Source of the DNA: Todiramphus chloris collaris
Taxonomy: Eukaryota; Chordata; Aves; Coraciiformes; Alcedinidae
Assembly (NCBI GenBank): GCA_025345505.1
Contig: JANVCC010000030.1
Span: 5,191,532-5,255,531 of the forward strand
Direction of reading: 5' to 3'
Length of the DNA stretch: 64,000 nt
The translations under genes and the position numbers were made by a program. The notes beneath the pieces were generated by a model. It searched no databases, had not been told where the DNA came from, and was given only the letters and a program-made list of their open reading frames with translations. Positions 26,011 to 36,130 of this stretch are shown here, one piece after another; the first letter of the stretch is position 1, and every line of letters begins with the position of its first letter.

Positions 26011-26763
26011 TCAAGGTGTTGAAAAGGAGGTGTAAGAAGTTGCTGAATGTACAAGAAAAGGATGGTTTATGTTTGTGTAGCCTCAGTTCTATTCTTGGTC
26101 CTCAACTTGCAATTGCAGCTTTTTTTTAATCACTTCTCTTTGTTCTTTGAATTAACATTGTTACTTGGAACTGTAATATTTTTGCTTCATCATGAGACTG
26201 GCCCTCAAGAGCACAGCATTATTTTTTCCTTTCTTAGCCATGAGTCACAATTATACCATTTACTGGTGCTGTTATGGTGTGTGTCTCTCCATAGGCCCCA
26301 TGCTAAAGAAAGGTCATTGTACCTAAGCAATGACAGCAGGTATTAATCTATCTTAAGTAGAATACTTAAGATATCTGTCATTATTTGCCTTGTTTTTGTT
26401 ACTCATTGTTATTGAAATAATATTTTTTTAAGCACAATGGAAAAGTCTGCTTTCATGTTCCCTCGCATGTTATCAGCAATCACTCCCCTAGCTTGTAAAA
26501 TATTAAATCCCTTGTGAAAGATGAGAGAATATTCATTATTTTAAAATTGTTATTATATTATTATTACTATTTTTTCTTACAATCTTTTTTTTCTGTGTGT
26601 GTGATGTGCAAGGGTGAAGGAAGGGACAAAACAAGCTTTTTTTCTTTTTCTTGAGCTGCTTGCTAAATCTGTCACTCCCTGAAAAGAAACTTCATCAGAG
26701 TCAGTGATAATTAAGGCTTTGACAGATTCAAGTAAGTCACAGGTCACCCATGCATCAGTGTAC

Positions 26764-26847
26764 CTCTTGGAAAATAGCTTCTAAATAAGTGCCAGCTTCA
26801 ACAGTTTTAATGAGTTCCCACTGAAAAGCACCCCCAGTGTTCAGTGC
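26764..26847 (-). other. Exon-like 84-bp segment inside an open frame
   Basis: The minus strand has an acceptor-like GGATTTTTGCAG ending at 26848 and a donor-like CAAGAG|GTACAC with GT at 26763-26762. Between them lie exactly 84 bp (28 codons), phase 0 at both ends and open. The encoded segment begins ALNTGGAFQWELIK. The open frame extends beyond the acceptor (26955-26755); over its 66 codons, G at positions 1/2/3 is about 24/13/16 by hand count. It sits between two other coding-like segments on the same strand. Product not recognised. Confidence 0.25.
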
Positions 26848-27337
26848 CTGCAAAAATCCAAGGTGGTCCCGTAGCCATGTGCCAGCAGCCAACACTGCAC
26901 GGCATGTACTGGTGCATATTAATACCTCACACAGAAGTATTAACTCAATCTCCATAAGAAATATATTTGTGTTGGATTGCCAATCAACACACTTGTGTTC
27001 AAAGGTCTGCTTTGAGCTACGGAAGAATGCATTTTAATTATTCCAAGAAGCCAATTTCTCATATGCTATTTATAAGAGTTTCGGTGGTTCAAAGATCTGT
27101 TTGGGACAACCCAACTAGTCACTGTCATCTCTAGTACTGTGAATTTTTAATGTCACTTAGAGAACGGGTGACTTGATTGAAGGTGGAGGGACTATTTGTA
27201 CACATAGAAGAAGCAACTCAGAGCCCTAAAGCTGAGAAGTCACTTTTAAGCACTGTCTGAAGGTAGGATGAAGCCCTCTGGTCCATTAGTTTTCCAGAGG
27301 CTTCAGTAACATGGCCAGCTTTACACTGTTTCACCAC

Positions 27338-27621
27338 TCATAATCCCAGCAGTAGCCCCTGTGTCCTAGGACTGATGCTTTTACAAAGCTCTGCAGTTGC
27401 AAGAGAACTTATTTCTTTTCCAGAAGAAGGTGGTTCTTTAGCAGCCTTTATATCATTAACTGCCCTCAGAGCAGGACCCTTTTTTAAGCCCTTTAGCAAA
27501 ACTTCCTCCTCTAATTCTTCCCATCTGCCAGCCATCTTCAGTTTTCTGTCTTCCCAGGTCTTTCCATGGCAGACAATCACTGCCATTAAAACAAAGTACT
27601 GTCTTTCCCTAGATGGTAGAG
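27338..27621 (-). other. Coding-like open frame behind a strong splice acceptor
   Basis: On the minus strand a long pyrimidine tract (16 T then CCCTCTTTACAAG) ends at 27622 and would make an excellent acceptor. The frame stays open from there to a TGA at 27338. The translation is rich in Glu, Lys, Ala and Gly, for example GRWEELEEEVLLKGLKKG, which could form a charged helix. G at codon position 1 is about 30% across the full 130-codon frame and about 35% behind the acceptor. The opposite strand is also open (27375-27788, 137 codons) but has only about 23% G at position 1. Product not recognised; no clear donor. Confidence 0.27.
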
Positions 27622-27634
27622 CTTGTAAAGAGGG

Positions 27635-27650
27635 AAAAAAAAAAAAAAAA
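27635..27650. repeat. Poly-A tract (16)
   Basis: A run of 16 A on the plus strand. Read on the minus strand it is the T part of the possible acceptor tract described for 27338-27621. Confidence 0.9.
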
Positions 27651-27839
27651 TTAAAAATAGAATATTTCTCTGCAAAGGGCGCCTGTCTTTTACAAAGGAT
27701 AAAATGTTGCCCAACAAGCTCTAGCAACATTATTACTCAATCTGCAGAAGCATCTTTCTCGGTTTCTTCCTTTGGAGGAAAAATGTAAGAAAACAATCCA
27801 TGCAGAGAAAGACACATAAACCTCTGCAGCCTCAGATCA

Positions 27840-27853
27840 GGGGGGGTGGGGGG
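27840..27853 (+). repeat. Double G run (7 + 6)
   Basis: Seven G (27840-27846), one T, then six G (27848-27853). It might fold into a bulged G-quadruplex, but only two physical G runs are present, so support is weak. Confidence 0.7.
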
Positions 27854-30721
27854 TTAGTGCTCCTTGCTTCCTTAGCCCTACTGCCTCCAGCAGAAACTTT
27901 TTAGGGAAATGACATATACTTTCTTGTTTAAGTTTTTACCAAAATGTAGGCTTTGAGTGTTTGTGGTTTTTTTGTCATCTAACAAAAGTTGATTCTTTCT
28001 TTGAGGTGCTACATGGAGCATTGAAATAATAATCATATTTAATTGTCTGTTTGCTTCTGTCCAGCCCCTTGATTGAACAGCATCACCTTTGTTGTGGGTT
28101 TCTACAAATGGTGGTGTTTTCCATGTAAAAAAAACCAATGAAAAAACCCAGGCAATTATCTGTTCTAATAATTTATTCTTTGCAGAGATTTATCTAGCTT
28201 TTGGGAATTGTAGAGAAGTGCATATCGGTATATCAAAGCATTTTGCAAACTCTGTAAAGTAGAGAACTAACACTTTATTGATGCTTATTTTAGACTGACA
28301 GAAAAGCTGAGTGATTCACCCAAATTCCCATGGCAAAGACTGCCCTTCCTCCCTAGTACCATCATTGTTTGGCTCCTATACACATGTCCTCAGAAGGCGT
28401 AGAACTGTAAAGTTCTCCAGTATGAATAGAAAATGCTTTCACTAGTGTGGGATTTTTCACTTTCTTTGTACTGCATTAATGAAGACTCCTACAGCTGCCA
28501 GGGGATTAGGGTGGATGGATGGAGGATGCCATGGCAAAGCCCCCCCCTCATGGAGACAGGTGCAGGATTTTATGTTTAAGAGACTTTTCCAAAGGTAGTT
28601 AAAATACCTGAATAAACAGAATGAAAATTCAGAGTGAAAACTAAAAAGATACTTAGGTTTTCTTAAAAAATGGAAAATGAGTGGGGGAAAAAAGCCCACC
28701 TCGTTTTGAAACAAAACTAAGTAGATTATGCCAGAGAGAATATGATTTTTCCATGAGAGAAGACTCTTCTACAGTCTTATTTTCTGCATCTCGAAAGCCA
28801 AAAATATGTCATTCACAGAAAAACAATGCCATTTACTTCAGAAGAAAATAGAGTACAGGCAGTAAGTAAAAATGTGCAAAGTAATTGGAAAGTATTGAGT
28901 GAGATGGTAAAGAAAGAAACATTTGTGCACCACAAAGACTGGTAATTGCCACTAGAACTGCTATTGAAATGTCCTGGTGATAATAGTAAAAAAAAATAAA
29001 ATGTTTTGCATTCTTTTTCATTTCCATATTTTTTAATAAATTTTACCAATATCATAATGATTTCTTTGTTACTTATTTTTAGTTTGTTTGACTGTATCAC
29101 ATTTGAAAATGGGGCTGACAATAACTGTATGAGAAGAGTCTTGTTGATGTTATGATGGAGAGCAATGAATAACAAATTAGTTTCTTTATTCTCCCACCTG
29201 TTGTGCTTCTCAGAATAAGTCGTTCTCTGTCACAGTTGTTCCTAAAAGTCTGTTTGTATATAGCTATAGATAGGCAATGAGGGAGCAATAGCTTATTTTT
29301 AAGCTATGTAAAAGGCAAGATAGGATCAGACACTTCTACATTTCCATCTAAACCTATTCCTACTTTTAAATTTTCCTGTCCCTTTATAAAGCTGCTAGAG
29401 AATGAAAATGTCCAGGAAAATCCCTGTGTTTCTTCTGGACCATCAGAATCCCATACTAGTCCTTACCTCTTGTCCAGTTTGCCACTGCCCTTGGTAATCA
29501 GAGAGCAAAGACTTATGAAAAAAACCCCCAAATCAATAGGAATTTTATCTGATTTTCAATCAGAGGCCTGCCACGGGGCACAGATTCATTGTCTATCCAT
29601 CCTTTCTTCTGATCAGTTAAATTAATGGTTGAGTACCTGAACTAAGGAAAACCCAGACAGGTTTTGTACTGGAAAAGCTAACAGGAGGCGTATTGCTGAC
29701 AAAGAGTAGAAAAAGGGAGGGTGTGTAGAAAGACCTGGAGAGTTGAGAACATTGGATTAAATCCTGGGATTCGTGGTTGAAAGTGGGTAAATGGAAGGCA
29801 TTTCTCTCAAGGGGCAGAAAAGAAAGACTAAGAAGTAGAAATAAAATACAGGAGAGCAGGACAGAAAGCAGCAATGCAGAAAAGATTCTGAGAGAGACAG
29901 CAGGTAACAAATTAAGTATAAGTGAAATGTGAGGCTATTAGGGGAAAATGCGACAGCTATTTTGGAGTGCATTCCTCATGAGGAGAGAAAAGTGATAATG
30001 CACATTCCCATAGCCTGACTATGATTATAACTAGACTATTGTGCTCACTGGGGGAGAACCACAAGGAATTAATGGTGCTGATAAACTAGGGGTGTCCAAG
30101 CAAGAGGTACCCGTACACTGTCTCTGTTAACAGGGTCCTTGGAAGTTACTGTGGTTTACCAGTGATCTATGATGTCCAGAAGAGACTTAAAAGGATGCTG
30201 TGATGCCAGGGAGAGTTTTGAGAGGCAAGATTCATTTAGCATCTGGACAGGTCTATGATAAAGGCCTTTTGCATTGCTGTGTTGTGGCAGTAATTGACTC
30301 TTAAATTTGAGAGGCTATGTAACAACTGTCCCCCTTGATGATGAAGAAGTATGTGACCAAAAGAACCACCAGAAATTTAAGAAGGAGATGAATATCGGTG
30401 CAAATAGGTGATTTTTTTCTGCACTGCCCCAAATTTTCACTCCTCCACAATTCACAGAACTTCACAGCACTGTTGTCATATCTAGTGAAGGTATGAAAGC
30501 AAGTTTATGTTAATCAGGAATCTAAAAGAAATATTTAAGTTTCAGTGTGAATTTTATTCTGCTTTGCTAATACATGTGGAAGATTTCAAGTTAGGGAAAT
30601 GGAAGATAATTTTAGGACTTTCCATAAATCCTTGATGTGCATCAGTGATGATTCAGTCTGTCCAATCTGTTCCATAAAATCTGCATTGTTTTCTAGTGTA
30701 ATTAATATTTTAACCTCAAAT
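27854..30721. other. Non-coding DNA, no gene recognised
   Basis: A C run of 8 lies at 28540-28547, beside a short GGAT repeat. Minus-strand frames at 27878-28138, 28813-29175 and 29617-29972 are hydrophobic or low-complexity translations without domains. No transposon is seen before the CR1 copy at 30722. Confidence 0.5.
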
Positions 30722-31041
30722 AGAATCATAGAATCATTCAGGGTGGAAAAGACCCTTGGGATCATCAAGTCCAGCCATTAATCCTACTCTACATAGTTCA
30801 CCCCTAAACCATGTCCCCCAACACCACATCTAAACGACCCTTAAACACAGCCAGGGATGGTGACTCAGCTACCTCCCCGGACAGCCTGTTCCAATGTCCA
30901 ACTATTCTTTCTGTGAACAGTTTTTCCCTAATATCTAGTCTAAACCTCCCCTGTTGCATCTTGAATCCATTCCCTCTTGTTCTATTACGAATTACCTATG
31001 AGAATAGACCAGCACCAGCCTCTCTACAATGCCCTTTCAGG
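30722..31041 (-). mobile_element. CR1 LINE fragment with intact 3' terminus
   Basis: Read on the minus strand, this copy ends GGACTTGATGATCCCAAGGG, TCTTTTCCACCCTGAATGAT, then TCTATGATTC: the CR1 3' end. On the plus strand that appears as AGAATCATAGAATCATTCAG at 30722. It closely parallels the copy at 23632-24257, including the GACATGGTTTAGGGG region, so both belong to one subfamily and are among the younger copies here. It is 5'-truncated in the late ORF2 region near 31041. The plus-strand 77-codon frame at 30811-31044 is antisense to the element. Confidence 0.93.
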
Positions 31042-32405
31042 TAAAAAATACTTTCAAAAGAAAGAAAATGCTTTCAAAAGACTTCATAAATAGTTAATGA
31101 ATGTCAACGAAGTGTTAATTGATGCAGAGACCAAGTAATGGGTTATGCAGACTTAAAATAAACTATTCTTTAAAAAGCTGGAGTACTTAGTATTGCAGCC
31201 TGTAACAAATGTGTTAAAAATGTTCTTGCTCTTAATTAAGCTTTTAGAAAAAGGAATCTCAAATCCTCTAAAATATCTTAATTTAAAATCAAACTAATGT
31301 AAAAACTGTTCTTACATTTTCCATTTTTACCTTTCCCTGTTCTTTGAGACTGACCTTCTTTCCCTTTACTTTTTAGCCTATGCTTCTCCTCCCCTGAACA
31401 GTATTGTAAAAACTCAAAAACCCAAGAGCTGGAGCCAAAAAAAAAAAAATCTTAGGAAAAAAAAAAATTCTTTCTAACGGTAAAAGGTGAAAGGTTGTAA
31501 ATCTTCCAGCCATATTGGAAGTCAGCTTTCTAGGCAAGCTACAATCCTTTTTTAATTAGGAAATGTAATTTTTAAAGACATTGCACTGATAGCATCAGTT
31601 GGTGACCAGTTGGTTCAGATATCTCAATATATTCCTGTTTTCACATTTATAACTGTACTGGAAAAATGCAGTAACATTCTATTGCATGATAGATTATACT
31701 GTTATGTGTTATAAATTCAATGTTCTTGAGTAGTGTTCATTTTTTACAGTCCTTTGAAAAGAAAGAGGGTGATGAAGTCTACAATACCCTGCTTTTTTTT
31801 CAGCCTTCTTGGTTCTTAGTCCTTGAGGCAAAATATGTTTAAAATTACCTTGTAGACATTTTCTAAAATCCTCCCTAATATTTGTTTTGCAATTGAATCA
31901 TACTTTTATTACCATGAAATAAATAAATACATTCATATTATGCATATAGCTCTACAATTTCCTTTGAAGTCTTTCTTACAGGCTAAAAGGCTTTGATAGG
32001 AGATGTCTAAATTTTTACATATTTGTGCTAGTACATTGTAACATTATCATATTATTTTTTTCATATTGTTGGGTTGGGTTTTTTTTTGAGGGGGGAACAT
32101 TAATTCTTGGGATTTAGTCTGAGACATATGTGAGACAACACTTTTTACCAGAGCACTTAATTAATCATTCTTCATTCCAAATAGCAGTGACATAATAAAT
32201 TATTAAAACAGATTTTGTGCATCTCTGACTATATGCACATGGGAGAGGGAAGAAAACTTTCTAAATCTTTTCTGTTCTTCTAACCAATGCCTAATTTCAT
32301 TGTTCATCCACTTGCCCTTGAAGTCCAACAGTCCTTTGGATTATTTGGTAGCAATCATTCCTCTTGTGGAAGCCCTAGACATGATGCAGTGTGGAATGGG
32401 GGGCC
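31042..32405. other. Non-coding DNA with simple A/T and T/G tracts
   Basis: No gene is recognised. A runs lie at about 31438-31449 and 31458-31467. A T/G tract with G run (GGGTTGGGTTTTTTTTTGAG) lies at about 32070-32090. Confidence 0.5.
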
Positions 32406-32409
32406 TTAC

Positions 32410-32733
32410 TCCCCAGGAATGTACAGCAGAGCTCGGCTGTGGCTGCTGTCATTGCTGTTAGAATGAGATAAGGACAGCAAAATCCAAGCAGGGGTGTGGA
32501 GATCAGACTGCAGAATCTCCTGTGAAAGTATAATAGTTTTGCCTGAACTGAACTCCCGATTGCTGCCACCGCTGTCTGGGTAGCTTAAAGCAGACTTGCA
32601 TATCTCTACATTATATTGTAGTAGTCTTTCCACTGGTACTTTGTTATCTTTTTCTCCAGGATTTCCATTGGTTTTGAAAGGCATTAAATCAGCTTCTTGC
32701 TGTTTCCTTTTGTATACTGACTCTTTAAAGATA
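32410..32733 (-). other. Exon-like 324-bp segment, unrecognised
   Basis: On the minus strand an acceptor-like CCTGATCCTGACTCAG ends at 32734 and a donor-like GGGGA|GTAAGG has GT at 32409-32408. The 324 bp between are open and a multiple of three; the exon would be phase 2 at both ends, as in a cassette exon. The encoded segment is hydrophilic near its start (KESVYKRKQQEADLMPFK). Against it: G at codon position 1 is about 25%, no better than background. Without splicing, the frame stops at 32406. I recognise no family. Confidence 0.2.
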
Positions 32734-33297
32734 CTGAGTCAGGATCAGGGGGCTGGTCTTGACAAAATATTACACCCCACTGGCTTCATCTTCATCCTTT
32801 GCTTAATGTCTTCTTAACAGTTTATTTCTCAAACATTTCCTCTTAGACACACAATTTTAAATAGAAATAAATTACAAGCCTTAAGGTGTCCCTTTTGGAA
32901 GAAATTTCTGATTAGTATTTGCTCTTATTCAGGAGATGTTAGCTTGATAAAGTTAGTTGACATTTAAAATTCAACCAATTATAATCTCATCTTAAATTTT
33001 GTGTTAGCAGAATCAAGCACAAGCAGGGTGCAATAGTTAAATCATAAACCAAATAGGAGTAACAGGTCCTTTAGGTAATAATACTGTTAAATAAAATTAA
33101 GCTTTGCATTAATTATCAGGTGCTTCTAACTGACAACTATTTCAAGTCAGATTTCAACACAGAGCTCAAATTTTGCATGTTGGGAGTAGATTGTTTAATG
33201 GACAAAGAAGAGTTAGTTTTCAATCTCTGGATGTTTTATCCACATTGATTTACTTGGTTCTTTTGAGCATTTTTGTGGAAAAAATACTCTGACTGAA

Positions 33298-33320
33298 TAT
33301 GCCAGGAAAGACCTGGCATA
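33298..33320. repeat. Perfect hairpin, 9-bp stem with 5-nt loop
   Basis: TATGCCAGG (33298-33306), loop AAAGA (33307-33311), CCTGGCATA (33312-33320). The stem is exact and does not extend further. TGCCAGG/CCTGGCA resembles NF1-type half-sites (TTGGC/GCCAA) only loosely. Confidence 0.9.
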
Positions 33321-33512
33321 ATGTGGAATACAGAACAGTAAAATAATGTGAAATCAATGAAAGTGAGAAAGAAGTCGAAGCCTTATTGTTAAATTTTGAA
33401 AATGGGCATGTATTGGTGAACAGGCAGGGAACTGCTAGAGAGTACTGTGTATACCTGAAGTAGGAGTCCTCTGTGGCAGAAACTTTGCTTGATCAAAGCT
33501 AGGATTTCTTTC

Positions 33513-33529
33513 TTTTTTTTTTTTTTTTT
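33513..33529. repeat. Poly-T tract (17)
   Basis: Uninterrupted run of 17 T following TTTCTTTC. Confidence 0.9.
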
Positions 33530-34138
33530 CAATAGCCAGTACACACAAAGCCACAAGGGTATTTCATTAAATGCTCCAGCTTTAAAAAGTAGCAGCTGCA
33601 CATTGAAAACATCTTGAATGTTTTCCCAACCATCTATTGGGAGCAAAGAAATGAGAGAAGAATATGAGAACATTAAATTGAATCAGTTCTGTAGTTAAAG
33701 GTTTTGTAAACTTCCTTGCTTTGTAGGTTGTTATGAGATCCATAGAGAGTATTACCACCTGAATCAAGGCAATACATTTTTTACTGGAAATCATATATTT
33801 TTCTTTTCACAAAAAAGTATATTCCTTCTGTAAAAATGTTCTTTTTTTTTCCTCAAATGTCAATACTTTTTTTTTTTACTTGGATTTTTTCTTTTTTCAT
33901 TCTTTTTTGAATTACAAATTAAATGAATTTTTTATAGTTTTTTTCCCCTCTGTGGCAAATCTGAGTTTTACCAGTTTGCCAGAAGAGTTAATCTCTTTTA
34001 CCTCCTGTGTTAATTCTTTACCTTCTATGCTTTTTTCAGAGGTGATCAACTTGAATTTGAGTAGAATAACCAAGCTAATTCACAATTTGAACTCATGATA
34101 TTTGTTACATGATTAAGCAAAACAAAAAAGATAAAATA

Positions 34139-34160
34139 ACACACACACACACACCCCCCC
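34139..34160. repeat. (AC)n microsatellite with C run
   Basis: AC dinucleotides from 34139 to 34154 continue into a run of C to 34160. Short microsatellite, probably length-variable. Confidence 0.9.
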
Positions 34161-35984
34161 AAGAAATGAAACAGCTTAGCAGCCTGGTTGACTTACACAG
34201 TATGAATGTGATCCCAATGAGACTGTAAAGGCCTCCTGCAGTTGTTGGAATCTGCCTTAATAATACTGGGTAAATGTCTATGTCTTGAAAATGTTTTACA
34301 ACAAATTGCATTATAATTTTAGAAGAATTGCCTGTCACTATCACAGTCTGTAATGATGTGTCTCTCTCTGAAGACCCCTTGTAGTCAGCTTTCTGATTTG
34401 TCATACCACCTTCTAACATGACATTATTGCCGAAGGAGTCATCACATTAGGATATAACAAGGTGCCATTCTCCTCAAGCTAAACTCTTGCTCATCAACAT
34501 CTCTGGGAGATGATGAAGGTCTTTTACAGCTTCTCACTGTGACCTTGGAAGAACTGTCTTGGGCTTCTGCATATCCAAATTTCCACAAACACTTTTAGAA
34601 GACAGATTTAGCAACTGCTTACATGTTTTGCTGCAACAGACTAGGCAGAACTGTGAAGATGTTTTATCTTCTCAGGTCCTATCACAGCAGGTGTCACCTG
34701 TAGAAAAGCTCTTCAAAAATAAAATTGCATAATTGAAGGGGGGGGAGAAAGTTTGCATAATTACACAAAGTAAGATCAACTGATCTGGGTGACAAGCAGG
34801 GTTTGGATTTCAGCTAAATCGTAGCCCAGGAACAGCTTTAGTGCACTGGTAGGTCACGTCTTCTGTCAATAGAGGAGAGGTAACTATAACCCTCATTTTG
34901 TTTCTTTAATATTCCTTTTGCAGTCCTGCCCAAGGCTGGGAGCCAGAGAAGATGCTGAACTGCTGCAGCTGCAGTGACTGTTTCCTTCTCTCTCACCATC
35001 AGCATGGAACTAATGGAGAAATCTGTTAGAGTAAGCTGAAGGTTTCTTTTAGAACAGAAACATATATTACAAAATTGTAAAACGAACATAGAGTTACCGT
35101 TTTCCAGCCTTTTCTCTTTCCTCTTGAAACAATTGACTAGCTGATGTCCTTTGCCCATTTTTCTCAAATCTGAGTTGCCTATTAGTAAGTACAAATATCC
35201 CTATGCCCCCAAATAGACTTTGAGCATGAAAGAGAATTTTATCATTTTTACAAGCCCTTCCCTGTAGTAAATCATACGCATTCCCAGGCAGGCACTAAAA
35301 TATGTGTGAGGGATTGGGTGTGTCTCATCCAATTTGTGTTAAAATTTAGAGACAAAAGCTACCTGGGCAGAGCATCCACTGGGCCCGGCTTTAGGTGGAC
35401 TTTTAAAAGTTTTACTGGGAACAGGTTTAACAGAGCCCAGGATTCAAAATTAAGTATTGTTCTCACATCTCTGGAACCTGGATTTGTACTATATATAATC
35501 AACGTAAATCTCATGTAGTTATTTTTCTTCTATGGTTTGACAAGCAGGCTGGCATTAAGGTAGAAGTGTTATTTATACTGTGAGATGACCTAAATGTATT
35601 GCTAGCCATTTGAAAGAAAGGTATCAGAAAAAAAAAAAAAAAAGTATTACTATGGAAAGTGCAAGCACAGTATATTATGATGGGTGTTGAAAAGAATATC
35701 CAGGAAACGTGTGAAATTGTTCATAGTGTATATTATCCAGAAACAAAACTGATGCACTTTGAGTACAGCTATTACTGCTTGCGCAAAATAGGTGATAAAG
35801 TGAAATATGAAGAACCATAGGCCCATCAGCCTTCTGTCTGAAGCACATAACATCTTGCTTTCACCAAAGTAAATGGCACAATGTATTAATGGCGTTTAGT
35901 CAACCCAAAGAACTGGTGGACTTTCGGTCAGATTCTCCAGTCACTTTTATGTGAGAAGTGAAATACTGCTTTCAGAAGTTTGAG
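34161..35984. other. Non-coding DNA, no gene recognised
   Basis: A G run of 8 lies at 34738-34745 and an A run of 16 at 35628-35643. The 118-codon minus frame at 34838-35194 has background-level G at codon position 1 (about 24%) and no domain, so it is not called. Confidence 0.5.
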
Positions 35985-36130
35985 AGAGACGTATCTTGGC
36001 AATCCCTGGAAACAGCATCTCTGCTGAGCTGCACTGTGATTTATACGAATTAGTATCAGTCTGGCTTCACTGAGAAATTAAATACTACGAGTCCCAAGAT
36101 ATTCAAGTAACTTTTATTCTTAATTTTCTT
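35985..36130. promoter_or_regulatory. Possible conserved regulatory element (weak)
   Basis: This is a repeat-free block of balanced composition with scattered CpGs (TACGAATTAG, TACTACGAG). It holds TTGGCAATCCCTGG, a CTGAGCTGCACTGTG stretch and ATTAAATACTACG. It contrasts with the AT-rich, tract-rich flanks. No alignment is available; support is composition only. Confidence 0.18.

Larger units (their letters stand above)
32734..34138. other. Non-coding DNA with hairpin and poly-T tract
   Basis: It includes the perfect hairpin at 33298-33320 and a 17-T run at 33513-33529, plus pyrimidine-rich sequence at about 33840-33910. The frames at 33389-33794 (minus) and 33880-34098 (plus) overlap these tracts and show no domain. 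Confidence 0.5.

Noticed and set aside
32410..32733. Vague resemblance of the translation to the retinoid X receptor hinge and ligand-binding region
   Set aside because: Only scattered residues agree, the order of helices is not preserved, and no conserved ligand-binding motif is present.
34838..35194. 118-codon minus-strand frame with an Ala run
   Set aside because: Only about 24% G at position 1 and no recognised family; the protein-like look comes from a short GCTGCAG-type patch.
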